In this document: positions 21,846 to 33,369 of the stretch, one piece after another | Numbering within the stretch: position 1 is the stretch's first letter | Layout: every line of letters starts with the position of its first letter | Source: Channa striata | Taxonomy: Eukaryota; Chordata; Actinopteri; Anabantiformes; Channidae | Assembly (NCBI GenBank): GCA_033026295.1 | Contig: CM065187.1 | Location: forward strand, 5,732,888-5,796,887 | Reading direction: 5' to 3' | Length of the DNA: 64,000 nucleotides | Made by a program: the position numbers and the translations under genes | Notes under the pieces: generated by a model | What the model was told of the DNA's origin: nothing | Database searches by the model: none | The model's input: only the letters and a program-made list of their open reading frames with translations

Positions 21846-22895
21846 ATGGCCAAGATGGAGACTCCTTTCTACCACGACGATTCCCCCGCTGTCCCCGGCT
21901 ACAGCCCCATTGCTGACTATGAGCGATACCCCGGAAACAAAATGCTGCTCAGTAAGAAGGCCATGTCGGTGGTGGGCAGTCACCACTTCTCTGGTGGGGG
22001 CAGTGGTGCTGCAGGAGGGAGGGGTGGGAACCCCAACGGCCTGGGGCTCGCTGGGAACAGCTCCATGATGGCATCTGCCGCGTCCTCTGCGGACATGAAC
22101 CTGCTGAAGCTGGCGTCCCCCGACCTGGAGCACCTGATCATCCAGTCCAACCAGGGACTGGTCACCACCAGCCCAGTGCCCAACTCCAGCAACCCCTTCA
22201 TGTACCGAAACCAGGCAACCAACGAGCAGGAAGGATTCGCTGACGGGTTTGTCAAAGCACTCGCCGACCTTCACAAACAGAATCAGCTGGTGGCAGTGGG
22301 CCCCATGTCCCCGACCTCATCCTCCACTGTCTCCCAGCAGACGCCCTACCAGAGAAACCTGATGTCTGGTGGAGACATGCCTGTATACACCAACCTCAGC
22401 AGCTACAACCCGGGCCAGATGCCATATTCCGGGGCCCAGATAGCTTACGGTGGTGGTTCTGCACATGGCAGCAGTGGAGCCCCTCAGGCACACACCAGAG
22501 TCCTGGACGCCCCTCAGACAGTCCCTGAGGTGCCTCACCCACCAGGTGATCCCATGTCACCACCTTCCCTCTCTCCAATTGACCTAGAGACACAGGAGCG
22601 AATCAAAGCGGAACGCAAGAAGCTCCGCAACCGCATTGCTGCATCCAAGTGTCGCAAGCGGAAGTTGGAACGGATCTCGCGGCTGGAGGAGAAGGTGAAG
22701 GTTCTGAAAAGCCAAAACTCAGACCTGGCCTCCACCGCCACCATGCTGAGGGAGCAGGTCGCTCAGCTCAAGCAGAAAGTCATGAGTCACGTCACCAATG
22801 GCTGCCAGATCGCCGTCGGCTCAGCTGCCACCTCCAAGACTGGAGGAGGAGGAGGAGGAGGTGGGGGGACTGGCAGTGAGGACTCCAGCTGCTGA
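21846..22895 (+). CDS. jund: Jun-family AP-1 bZIP transcription factor, JunD-like
   Basis: This encodes a nuclear DNA-binding subunit of AP-1, which dimerises with Jun, Fos or ATF partners. The 349-aa protein is encoded without introns, as in other vertebrate jun genes. I start at ATG 21846 (MAKMETPFY); the frame remains open one codon upstream only through a GTG. Visible landmarks are a transactivation segment LLKLASPDLEHLI (about 86-98), EQEGFADGFVKAL (127-139), VYTNLSSY (180-187), and PQTVPEVP plus LSPIDLETQERIKAERKK before the basic region (about 252-279). The zipper has leucines at 280, 287, 294, 301 and 308. LERIS and LKSQN favour JunD over c-Jun or JunB, though the N terminus also recalls JunB. 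The tail after the zipper carries nine glycines and differs from the short tails of JUN, JUNB and JUND. The paralogue assignment is moderately sure; the family is certain. Confidence 0.9.
   Translation: MAKMETPFYHDDSPAVPGYSPIADYERYPGNKMLLSKKAMSVVGSHHFSGGGSGAAGGRGGNPNGLGLAGNSSMMASAASSADMNLLKLASPDLEHLIIQSNQGLVTTSPVPNSSNPFMYRNQATNEQEGFADGFVKALADLHKQNQLVAVGPMSPTSSSTVSQQTPYQRNLMSGGDMPVYTNLSSYNPGQMPYSGAQIAYGGGSAHGSSGAPQAHTRVLDAPQTVPEVPHPPGDPMSPPSLSPIDLETQERIKAERKKLRNRIAASKCRKRKLERISRLEEKVKVLKSQNSDLASTATMLREQVAQLKQKVMSHVTNGCQIAVGSAATSKTGGGGGGGGGTGSEDSSC
22848..22868 (+). repeat. GGA-repeat coding for polyglycine
   Basis: A run of GGA/GGN codons inside the Jun-like gene encodes nine consecutive glycines close to the C terminus. 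It is a likely slippage-prone coding microsatellite. Confidence 0.9.
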
Positions 22896-25800
22896 GGAGG
22901 CAGGACACCAGGACATCACACGCAGAGAAGCCTTGTACACTTTTACCGTTTGGGCATTTTGCTCATGCTGTTGTTTAGAGCAAGCCGAAAATGAGCAGCT
23001 CGGTGTCAACAATGCCTCACCGGGACAGATGGATGTTTGACACGATTCATTTATCGAGTCCCTGAAAAGCACCGTCAATCATCCAGCCGGAGGAGGCAGG
23101 GTTGAGTGCAGAGAGGAGACAGGCGAAAATGTGATTCCCTCACATCAGCCAAGTTCAAACTTTGTCCACTTTGGAATTTTGACAGTGAGTTTTTTTAAGA
23201 ACAGACGGTGATGGGTTTCATTTAGAGGCTGTTGAGCAGCAAAGTGTGTGTACACGGACACATACATTTATGAGACCAGCTTTACATGTCATTACATCTC
23301 AGCGACTATACTGAAGGCCGAGGAAATACTTTTCCACTCATGGTTGACATTTTTAATTTATGGCAAAAAACACTGAATCCGAGTGAAGACGACTGCTATT
23401 AAAATATGACCAAATCATTTCAGTGACATCAGTGTTTCAAATCTGTGTGGAAAACACAAATGAATAAAACGATGTGAAATAGACAGTGTGGACTACACAG
23501 AAGTCATTGTTTTCAGTGGGACACATTTACCTACGTGTTTCAAACTCCTGTCTCTCCCCGACAGACCAGTGCTGCAGTTGCTTTTGTAATCTCATGACTT
23601 TAATCTCTTTGGTTTTACTTCACTGTCATCAAAGTGTGTATAATATCAGATAATTAACCATCAATTTGCAAAGATTTTCAGCTGTTTTGGCTGGTGGATG
23701 TCACTTTCTTTGGATCTTTCTGCAATCACAACAGAAGGAAAAGTCCAATTTAGGGGCTGCCAGCAAGGACACGTGCATCTGATTTCATGTGCACAAAACT
23801 GACTAATTTCATCTTTTTGTGCTGGTTTTCTATTTAAAAAATCAGTTTTTGGGCAGAGAATTTTCCATTGAAATGTATTTGACTGGAATGTTTTCAGCAG
23901 CAGGAGAACAGACATAAATGATGATGGTAATTGTGATATACCTGTACACTAATATTCTGACGGAGCTGTTGTTCTTTTCCCTTCTCTACACTGTAAAAAA
24001 TATTTGTTGACATAAGTGAATTTATTTGTTGGTTTGTTTGTTTTGCAGAAGCCAGTTTGTGCCAGGAAAGGAACATTTAAGTTAATTTTAGAAATACCTA
24101 ATTCATAAAATGATTTTAATTCAAACCTCATACCATACCACAGCTACAATTTTTACTTTTCTATTCTACTCAACCACCTGGAGCTAATGCTAAGCTAAAC
24201 CTGCGATATGTTTTTAAAAGGACGTGGTAGTTCTGATGTACAGAAACATGCTTCAGGCAAATATCAATAATAAGTAAAACATATCAGGAAGTTCAGGTTA
24301 ATATCAAACATGTTTCTGCTGCTTTAATGACAAATAGTATCAACATCGAGTTTCTATCTACTCGATAAATTTGACATTTTTCGACAGATTAAACAATAGC
24401 ATGTGCAATTTTGAATGTGCATGAAAATGTATAGAAGGGATAATCCACTCCAAGCTGTGCAGTTGAAAATAATCTCTGTGTCGTGTGCAGGGTCTCTGGG
24501 GAGGGGTGACACAGGCTGCTTAAGGGGGTTTCTGAGGGCCTTAAAGAGGCTCTAAGGTCCTTAAGGGGGTTACCAAAATCTTATAGAGAATCCAGATGTC
24601 CTGAGGCCGTCTTGATGGAGCCTGACACATCACTGTCGTTGCTTTATCGGTCAGTTTAACAGAGACTATTCTTATTTGGAGCTGTAGTATATTTGTGTGT
24701 TAATGGAAGGACGCGTCAACAGACGAGCTCTGGCACAAGTACAGAAATAAACGAGACTCAGACAACAGAATTTTGAACTATTTCTGCTGGATTAAGTCAT
24801 TTTGGAGGCAACTTGTTTATTTCTAGTTGCCTGAAGTACTGAAGTCAGAGCCTGACGGAGCATAGCAGAGTATAGCAGAGCACAACAGGGCTGAGAGGGC
24901 CAGAGCACATAATTTACTGATCGCACACTATGACTTGGATGATTTTACCAAACACCTGGCAGACAATCAGAGCCCAGGTGTCTACGCTGTACATTATTAT
25001 GTTTGCGAGTTGGTTATTATATGACATAAAAGCACACTTTGCTTTTGGATTTTGGTCATTTCTTTGTCTGCATACACCTCAGATACACACACACACACAC
25101 ACACACATTGGCTTAGTCACTAAACAAAGCGCAGTATATCGTAAATATGTTGCTGTTCATTCACTGTGCTGATTCATTTTTTTCTCACACGTTTGCAACC
25201 ACAAAGCTAATGTTTCTTTTCTATTTCTGGATGCCATTTTGCACTGACTTTACTGTCAAGTGTGCGTGTGGATATCAGCATTGGGTTGCAATATTACAAC
25301 TGCAGACTCCAACTGCAACTACAGAAACGCAACTGCAAATAAAGAAATTCAGGTTTGGCAAGAGACAAAAAAAGATCCATGCTTCTTTGAAACTTTACAT
25401 CGGAGGACGCAGTTACTCGAGGATGAGCAGTTTCAGTTGCAGATACATGTTTTCTGTCTGACAGGAGACTTTCAAAAGGCTCTTTTTCTTTTTACTTTTT
25501 TTAAAACTTGAATACGGCTTCTGAAGTCTCTAATGTTTCTATTTTTGTAAAACTGTACATACGTTGCTGTACTGATATACTCACGTGTGTGTACAATCTG
25601 ATTTTATCAAACATATTTCTATTTATTAAGAATATCTTTTGTTAAACAATGTGTCTCCTTCACACTGGTCTGATGTGTTGAGATGTTTGTGTTAATATAT
25701 CAGTGATCAAATATTCACCTGTTGCTCGTTTGGTGTTTGTTCTCTCGCAGTTATGACGTGTCCACGTGAGAGGTGCTGCATGAGTGTCGTTTCCTACACA

Positions 25801-26540
25801 ACTCACTCATTTTTAGCTGGGTGTCAAACACGAGGCCCAAAGGGAATAAAACCTGTCAAAATGTAAACTCGGTGTTGACACTGTCGGGAAATCAGGTAAA
25901 GCAGGTGTTGGTTTCACATGCTGAAATTTGGGGATTATTGTAATCACAGAGTACGTCATACGCTGAGCTTTTAAGAGGAAGCTCCCTAGTTTTGTTTTTA
26001 CCGTAAAGTGACACAGAGACACTTCTTAGTAGAGCACTAATCATTCACTGTGGGGCAACCCCGTGGCTTCAAACCCAGCCTCATGTGCCATTACACGCAC
26101 GCAAAGCGCTCAAAGACACGCTTGAGCTTGTTAAATTGATTTATACCTATAGACATCTGGGCATGTTATCAATCAAACAGTGAGAGGAAATGAAAGCCAA
26201 CCAACTGAAACAAAAAATCTATAAATTCACACTCGCTGTAAACATGACACGTGCTGTGACGTTAATAAACCACAATGATCAAACAGTACGAGTTTCTGTG
26301 TGCGATTAAAAACTGAAACTTGGTTTGTCAGAGTGCTTTTGCTCATTAGAAAAATAAATAAATGAATAAAATGATGGAGCTGGTATGTTTGTGAATATTC
26401 TGATGACCCCTTTTTAGCAGCCATGGCCGTACCCAGCGTTGAAGTCATGGAGGTTTGGACCCTAATATTTATTTCTGGAGTTCTGGAGCCATGATAACCA
26501 CCCGTCTATATGAGGCATTAATATCTTTTTCACTTTACTG
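22896..26540 (+). other. 3' UTR/flank of the Jun-like gene and intergenic DNA
   Basis: No second gene is supported. AATAAA occurs at 23463-23468, about 570 nt after the stop. An AU-rich stretch with ATTTATT near 25620 might belong to a longer 3' UTR. A CA microsatellite lies at about 25085-25107. Near 24500-24580 a CTTAAGGGGGTT-type motif recurs in a short degenerate tandem. Confidence 0.45.
23463..23468 (+). terminator. Candidate polyadenylation signal of the Jun-like gene
   Basis: A canonical AATAAA lies about 570 nt downstream of the stop codon. Other signals further down are possible. Confidence 0.4.
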
Positions 26541-26543
26541 TAG

Positions 26544-26632
26544 GTGCAGTGAATATTCTCACCCTCACAGAATCTTTGCTCGACATGGTCGACAAATCTG
26601 ACGCACAGCTGAATTCAGGGAAGCTGATCCAG
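26544..26632 (+). other. Orphan exon candidate A (unidentified gene)
   Basis: An acceptor TTTTTCACTTTACTGTAG precedes an 89-nt block with one open frame (phase 1 in, phase 0 out), followed by a GTAACT donor after CAG. It would encode 29 residues including TLTESLLDMVDK and ending SGKLIQ, an amphipathic helix-like pattern. I do not recognise the protein. It joins in frame with candidate B 760 bp downstream. Without flanking exons or similarity, it may be a real exon of an unannotated gene, a relic, or chance. Confidence 0.35.
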
Positions 26633-27393
26633 GTAACTAGAGACTTTTACTAACAGGCTGCTTGTAGCTCGGTGCCATTCGCAGCCATGAATCTATTATC
26701 CTCATGTGACAAAGAGCTTCTGTGTGGACATGGCACATTAATCTGTGGCGGTTGGTCATGATGCCTGTGTCACAGTGTCACTGCAGTGAATTAACAGGAT
26801 AACAACTGTCCACAATCAGGCTGCTAAACTTTCATCGAAAGTTGAAAAAGTTATTAATACTTTGTGTAAAGGACACTGTCCTCCTCTAAATCACGAGACA
26901 GTGTGTCATCTATGACGTCCTAGGGCATTAAAGTGTGAGGCTTTGTTGGTGTTGGAGGAATTCCTGTTTTATTTTCAATAGAACATTATTCCAGTGGAGG
27001 CTGGTATCATTTTTATACATTAACTGGCTCAAACAGACATAAAGGAGAGGACATATGGGTCAACATGAGGAGACTGAGAGAAAGAATGAAGCTCTTCTAT
27101 TATGTACAGTTTGAGACACGTTAGTAAATTTTAATTCAAAATGATGCAAATAAAAAAAGCAGTTTACTGTATATAATTTTCCTAGATAATTTAAAATGAT
27201 TTCACCACATTTCTAAAGAATAAATTTACAGCTCGCTGACATGGTGTCAAAGTTACCTTGTCTGCAAATGTTTGCCCCCAAACATCTTAAAAACTATATA
27301 CACTGTGTGGATCCAAGGAATTAATGCTTTTTTCAAGCCTGTTTGTTGGACCTGTTTTTCTAAAACCCGATGTGTGTCCACGGTGTAGCTCAG

Positions 27394-27447
27394 CACCTCT
27401 ACAAGTCATGTGGGGACATTGCAGGGGGACGTCTCTTTGGGCATAAA
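27394..27447 (+). other. Orphan exon candidate B (unidentified gene)
   Basis: A 54-nt block follows GTGTAGCTCAG and ends at a strong GTAAGT donor. In phase 0 it encodes HLYKSCGDIAGGRLFGHK, in the frame left by candidate A. The acceptor's pyrimidine tract is weak. Together A and B would give 47 residues. No matching downstream exon starting in phase 0 was found. Confidence 0.3.
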
Positions 27448-30100
27448 GTAAGTACTTTATATGTTTATACTGTAAAACGCCACTATAATTTTGCTGTGCA
27501 TGTTTATTGGAAGGGAATTATTAAGTATTTCTCATTGAATTACCACAGCTTAAAAATAATTTCTTCTTGACAAACAAGGACAACTGGTTACGATTTAATT
27601 TGCCCTAAAGAGCGAAATATATGCAAATAAACGGTGTGAACTTGAACCTGGTAATTTTCCCTCTTTGAATTGTATCTTTTATATAAAAGTATATTATTAA
27701 AAGATATGTATTTTAAGAAGTGGAGGCTCCAGAAATGAAAGAGCTGAAAGGGAGAAAAATGTATAATTTAAACCATTTATGGAGGAGGTGAGGAGGACGA
27801 AATGCCCAAACAAATGTTTGAAAAAAATACTTTTTATGTAACTATAATAAGGAGTTATTTGGATGCTGCAATATTGAAAGAACAGAAGCAAAGACGCAGT
27901 CCACACACATTTCTACAAATGAAACCCAAGCCGTCGTTCCTCTGCTAATTTAAAACGGCTCAAAACTATTAAAAGCGATATGTTTGATGAAATGAAATCA
28001 AAAAGGGCTCGCTTTGATAAAAGCACAGGTTCAGAGCCCTCAGTGTTACTTAGTTCACTCATTCTGCTCTTCCTGTATTTCAGAACTCCAGGCCAAAAAA
28101 CACACTCAGATCGAAAGTACACTGAAGGATGAGTGTTGGGGCTATCCACATACTTTGGCAATATAGTGGATCTATTTCTGGTTAACTTGCCTAAGTCATC
28201 GGTGAATCACCAGGAAGAAGTGATTTCTCTCAGTGTGAATCAGAGCTTCAGAGCTGAAACACCTCTTTCACACTCCACACCATTTATTCAAAACAACAAT
28301 ACATAAAAAAAAATAAAAATGAGGCTGCTTAGTATGATTCATATTTACATTGTGTGATCGGGAAAGGTCGTTGAAGAAAGGAAGTTAGGTGATGCAGCAC
28401 GAGAGGTGTAAGTTTCTCTGTTCGCTTGTGTAGAAGGTTCAGTACTATGAAAAACATAAAGTGTGTTAAACAAAGAATAACAGAATGTGGCACATTTCAT
28501 GGAAATGAACCGTGTGTGTAGATATTAAGAATTTGCTTCTTGACAGAGAGGCATCCAGGAGAGTCAAAGTGGGCGCTACATGGGGAATTAGATGTGAAAC
28601 CGTTTTATGTAGAGCCTGAGGGAAAACCTGCTGCTGCTCATTAACATGGTTATTAGGCAGCTATGATAAACGTAGGATTTAGTCAGCTGCATTCGAATGT
28701 CGACGGAATGGCTCCGTGTTCATTTTAAATAATTACATCTCCTTTTTAATATCGTGTGCTGCAGTGTAACATGTGCTTTATGTAACTGTCTTAACTCAAA
28801 AATACAAAATGTATTTGATATCGTACCAAATTACCTAGATAATGTTGAAATTTAGTTGGTTTTGGTTGGGAAACAGGCATAAAGAAACATTTTTAGTCAG
28901 GAAATCCTGAAGTGGTTTGTGGTTTCCTTAAACATAACTGTTTATGCTATCTGAGCTGACAGGAATTATGATAGAAGATAAGTGGGTTTGTGTATATTGC
29001 ATCAAATTAAAAGAAATGTGTCAGCAGTCAGTCAGCAGATTTTTTTTTTAATATTTAACAACTAAAGCTAATTATTATTATTGTGGCTAGAAACATCGTT
29101 CCAACTCTATGTTGTTAAAAAATATTTGGAGATGGTGCCTATTGATTTGCACGCTCACAGCTAATGCAGAATAAATAATATAAATCTTTTAATAATTTTT
29201 ATTTTGATGGAGCTCTATGGGAGTCTTTGAACTATTAATATTATTACCTTCTTGTAATACAGCTGAGAATTTTTTAATACAAATTAAAATTTTTCAGCTG
29301 TAAACCTGAGGTGCAAAAAAAAAAATGAACGACGCCAAGACTTGACCTCTGGAAACTGATGTGTCAGTGCTACACATCAGTTGCCAGTAGTTTTCAAAAT
29401 GACAAACCTTTCAAACGACTCTCGATAGTTTTAAACTGCAGTTTAACTAACGAAACCAACTTCTTTAAAAGTTTAAAAGCATAATTTCAGCACAGGAAAT
29501 GATAACTTGCTGCAATCTTCACACATATTCGTTAAGTGTGACCAAAAAAAACTAACTTATAGGGAGTAAAGGGCTTTTCATAGCATAAGCTTGATTTGTT
29601 TATTCAATTAAACATTAAGTTATGACGAATATTAATGTTTTATTTATTTTAAATTCACTGCAAAGGGAGATTTTTCAAGTTATAACACACTTATTAACGC
29701 ACAGGCTGAACACATGGTTCTGATGGTTCATGTTTGCAATAACAAAGTCACAGAGACCCGGTATCTCCTTCAGTTATAAAATCTCCCTGAAATAATAACA
29801 GTGTGAATATTATTCACTGAGTCAGTCACTATCACTCACTGATCCTCTGTCCTCTGTCTTTTACTTGTCCTGTGCTGGACGGGGCTTCTACAGACTCCAC
29901 CACGACTTTCTCTTTTTCTTAAACTATGTGTCAAATCAGGCTCAGCCGTGCAATATTCAGACAGCTATTTTCTTAGCTTATCGATAGTAATACAAAAATT
30001 ACATTTTTGTTTGTTTGTTTGTTTTACATGTTTATGCTTGTTTGGTTCTGTTTTAATACTTTTATTGGCTGTTTTATATTCCATGAACAGTAACCAACTC
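27448..30100. other. AT-rich stretch, no gene seen
   Basis: No supported exon on either strand. A piece of a Tc1-like terminus at about 28100-28175 is listed separately. The rest is low-complexity AT-rich DNA with poly-A/T runs. Confidence 0.45.
28100..28175. mobile_element. Short Tc1-like terminal fragment
   Basis: The segment ends CTATCCACATACTTTGGCAATATAGTGG. It matches the well-known vertebrate Tc1-like terminus type that reads ...CCACATACTTTTGGC(A/C)ATATAGTG. Only the end remains; no transposase is visible beside it. Confidence 0.45.
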
Positions 30101-30119
30101 ATGTTGTCAACCTGATCCA

Positions 30120-30345
30120 AAAATGAAATCATGTCGAACTATAAGTGGCTAAGGAACCCAGTTCCATCTGCCAGAGCGGCCTTTGTTCCGGCCGGGCCTC
30201 AATCGGCTCTTGAATGAAAGAGCTGCCTGGAAAATTAATGTTTCTACCCGACAAGAAAGAAGTCCAGTCGACATGACTCAGTCCTTGGATCAGCACACCT
30301 GGACGGCCGAGAGTCTTGACCTGCATGTTGTCAACCTGAGTGTCT
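30120..30345. repeat. Interspersed repeat copy B (unidentified family)
   Basis: This copy shares CCCAGTTCCATC, GAGCGGCCTTTGTT and the GGGCCTCAATCGGCTCTT region with the copy at 4640-4990, in the same orientation. The family was not recognised. It lies in DNA without a supported gene. Confidence 0.4.
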
Positions 30346-31423
30346 CACTTTTGCTAGTGGTGTGTGACCCCCCCCCCGGTGACAGACAGTGCAGAAGTTG
30401 CATCATGAAGATCACGACTACGATTTCACATCAACGACTCTCGTTCTAATTTCATGCTGAAAATCGTTCGGCTTCTCCACTTTTACCTGCAGCGTTGAGC
30501 CTTGTGCCGCTGATCCAAGAGCTCATCGTTACAGAACCTGAAGGTCCAGATCTCCTGCTACTGGTTCACTCCTACATTATTACAGTTCTACATGGTATTA
30601 GTGTTACCATGAAAATAACATTATGTATTTCATTATATTATTGTTCCTGACTTAATTCTTATCACATTTTTATTTTTTAGCTTCACAATTTTCTATTAAG
30701 ACTTTTTTCCAAATTAATACATTAGGAATTTTTCACATGTTGAAACATTAACAATTGCAGTAGCTATGAGACATTAAAGTGAAACATGTTCTGAACAAGT
30801 CTTTGTGTCAGTTTTAGTCAAAAGGGAAATCACACCCATCAGGGGAATTTACAGAAATGTTTGTGTAAAGAGAAATGTTGGTTCAGAAATACAGACTTTG
30901 CTTTATGACATTCCATCAGCTCAAATGTCAATATACAAACTCCCACTCAAGCTCTAAATGTGAAACCTCAGAATCCAGGTCAACAGGTGAAAGTTTGGAC
31001 TCACCATTGTTTGGAGCCAAACTGACTCACCTTTGTTAATGACAGTGTTTATGAAAATCCTTCAATGATACTTTTGTCGCTCTATTATCAGGCAAACACA
31101 CAATCACACTGAGCCCAGAAATCTCTCTTTCACTGTGAAACCTGAATTCTTGAAGAAGGATAAATCATTCATATAAGTTCATGTCTAGTCTGACTCCAAA
31201 GCTGATTTCCTAAAGATATGTTAATTTTTCACATGATGGCAACAAGAAGCAGATCTATATTAAACTTATTAAGTAAACACATTTTTAGGATAATCCACAA
31301 CTTTCGTGGACTGTGTGTGTAACCCCAACTATGTTTGTTGAGTTGTAATCCAGCAATTGTGTGTTTTTTTTAAGCCTTGCAACAGCCGCCATTTTATCTG
31401 TCTATCCATGGATTGTATGAATC

Positions 31424-31444
31424 CATCCATCCATCCATCCATCC
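31424..31444. repeat. (ATCC)n microsatellite
   Basis: About five ATCC units lie directly before a CTGTCTCCATTTCAG acceptor-like sequence. Confidence 0.9.
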
Positions 31445-31461
31445 ACCTGTCTCCATTTCAG

Positions 31462-31616
31462 TCCCTGGTGATATAAGGGCGCAGCAGACACCTGCATCCC
31501 TTTGTGATGGGGCTTTTTCAACAAATGGTCCTGTTGGTCGTGTGAAAGTAGAGAGGGTTGGGACAAGCAACACGGATGGAAAGATTGGAGGACATGTTGG
31601 AATATGTCTCAACTAA
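31462..31616 (+). other. Candidate terminal exon with nearby poly(A) signal
   Basis: After TCTCCATTTCAG an open frame of 51 codons (phase 1 in) runs to TAA at 31614-31616. AATAAA follows at 31633-31638, only 17 nt after the stop. The encoded tail includes DGAFSTNGPVGRVKVE and ends GGHVGICLN. I do not recognise it. It might be the 3' end of the gene that owns the orphan exons at 26.5 and 27.4 kb, but the intermediate exon needed to fix the phase was not found. Chance is quite possible. Confidence 0.2.
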
Positions 31617-32956
31617 AGTAAACATTTAATCTAATAAAACGTTTGTGGTTTCACTGCTTAAAGCAAAAATATATATATTTTTATATCAACAATGGATGAG
31701 AGTGTATGTACAAGGGGTCAGATACATAGAGAATATATCTCTCAGAATATAACCAGACTGTGTTCAGCTTAGTTTATTATACTGGTTTTATGACTCCCAC
31801 TGGTGTCACCAGCCTAATTCACAGCAGCAGCAGCAGCAGCAGGCAGCTGTTTCCAGTGAGAAATCTCTGAAATATATCTGTGTTACGTCAAGAGCTGATG
31901 GAAACTAAACAATAGATAAAATGGACTTACAGGTGGTCAATAGCATGATCCCAAATGCATGTTACTGTTGCACTGGATGTATATATTACTGAGACCCTCA
32001 TTTATGAACTTTATGAACTGGAACTACAGATTTACAGTTGTTTACCTCCAGTCACGTTGTAGTTAACATGTATTTTCAGACTCATATTCTAATCAGTTCG
32101 TGCAAAAGTCCAAGTAGACGCTTGGAAATTTCAAGAAATCCCCTCAAGGTTTTAATAAGAATGGGACAAATGTGAGGTCACAGTGATTGTGACCTTTAAA
32201 TAGCAAAAACTAATCCGTTCATCCGTGATGCCGACTGTGAGGTTTGACTTTTTTTGACTATCGTATCGTATCGTATTGCCCTATGAAATCATGTAATGGT
32301 TCTTTCCATATCAATATCCTGCAGACGTCCCTCTTCTGTCTCACTGCAACCAGACCATAGGTTATTGGTCAAACTCTGATTGAACGGAACTGAAATTCTC
32401 ACCTTGAAAAAACACATATTTGTGTATGAAATATTGGCAGATAAAATAAAAGCTTATCTAAAGAAAAACTGAATCGACAGCTAAACACAACTCACTCAAA
32501 TCATCGTAATACTTAGTTTTTGGTATATATAGTTGCTTTGTCTTTGAAATATAATCATTAACCAACATTATTATTAACCAGACAAACTTGAGAAAAAAAG
32601 ACCAATAAAAATCCTTTAAAAACCAACAGTTAAACCAACAGAATTTGAGGAAATGGGAAATTCAAAGGCAGAATTAAAGACATTAAAGGAACCTAATTGG
32701 CGTTTTGGTTGGTGGTAAAGTGGAACATAATGAGCGATCCAACCACCGGTGGACGTTTTACGGCCTTTACAGTTTGACTTTGTACTGACTTCAGATGGAA
32801 TCGAGTGTTTTTATGTCAAACTGTTTGATAGAAAACGTGTTGCTGTTTTTTCCATATTCTGCTCCAGATGGAGTGACCCACTTACTGAGAGAGAGAGAAA
32901 GAGAGAGAGGCTCTGTGCCATTTCTGGTGACTAATACCCCCTCCACCCACACCTCA

Positions 32957-32958
<2 letters not shown>

Positions 32959-32988
<30 letters not shown>
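32959..32988. repeat. (CA)n microsatellite
   Basis: A pure CA array preceded by a GAGA-rich tract (about 32887-32910). It creates long spurious frames on both strands. Confidence 0.95.
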
Positions 32989-32991
<3 letters not shown>

Positions 32992-33369
32992 GGGCAAGCT
33001 GTATAACTGTGTTCGCCGTCTTGTTGTTTCTCTGTGTTTCTGCTCTCTGATGATTCTGTTTGTTAAAAATAAAGACGTTTGTGAATAAATGAGTGTTGAC
33101 AGTGAACGTCAGTGCCTGTTATTGTAGTTTTACATGTTGGAGCTCAGAAACCCTCAGACTAACACTCCCTGCTGCCTCATGCCACATTTATGATTAAAAC
33201 CCAGACCTTCGAATCAGGCAAAAACAACTTTTGCTTTTATACAAATCTATCATCACAGTTTTATAGAAACTTTCCAAACCCAATAAAAAGAAATGCAAAA
33301 ACAATTTGCCACTTTTGATTATGATTACATGGATGTTCAGACTCTTTTAACCATATTTCCCCACTTACA

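Larger units (their letters stand above)
30600..32740. other. Intergenic stretch around the terminal-exon candidate
   Basis: Apart from the candidate at 31462-31616 and an AGC triplet repeat at about 31824-31841, no gene or recognised repeat was seen. The sequence is AT-rich. Confidence 0.4.

Noticed and set aside
21840..22593. Long minus-strand frames opposite the Jun-like gene
   Set aside because: They are antisense shadows of a GC-rich coding exon, with no similarity of their own.
30513..30560. Exon-like block after a strong acceptor (CCACTTTTACCTGCAG) with a frame LSLVPLIQELIVTEPE
   Set aside because: The downstream donor candidates are poor and the entry phase (1) does not follow from orphan exon B (phase 0). 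Too weak to list as a feature, though it could belong to the same unknown gene.
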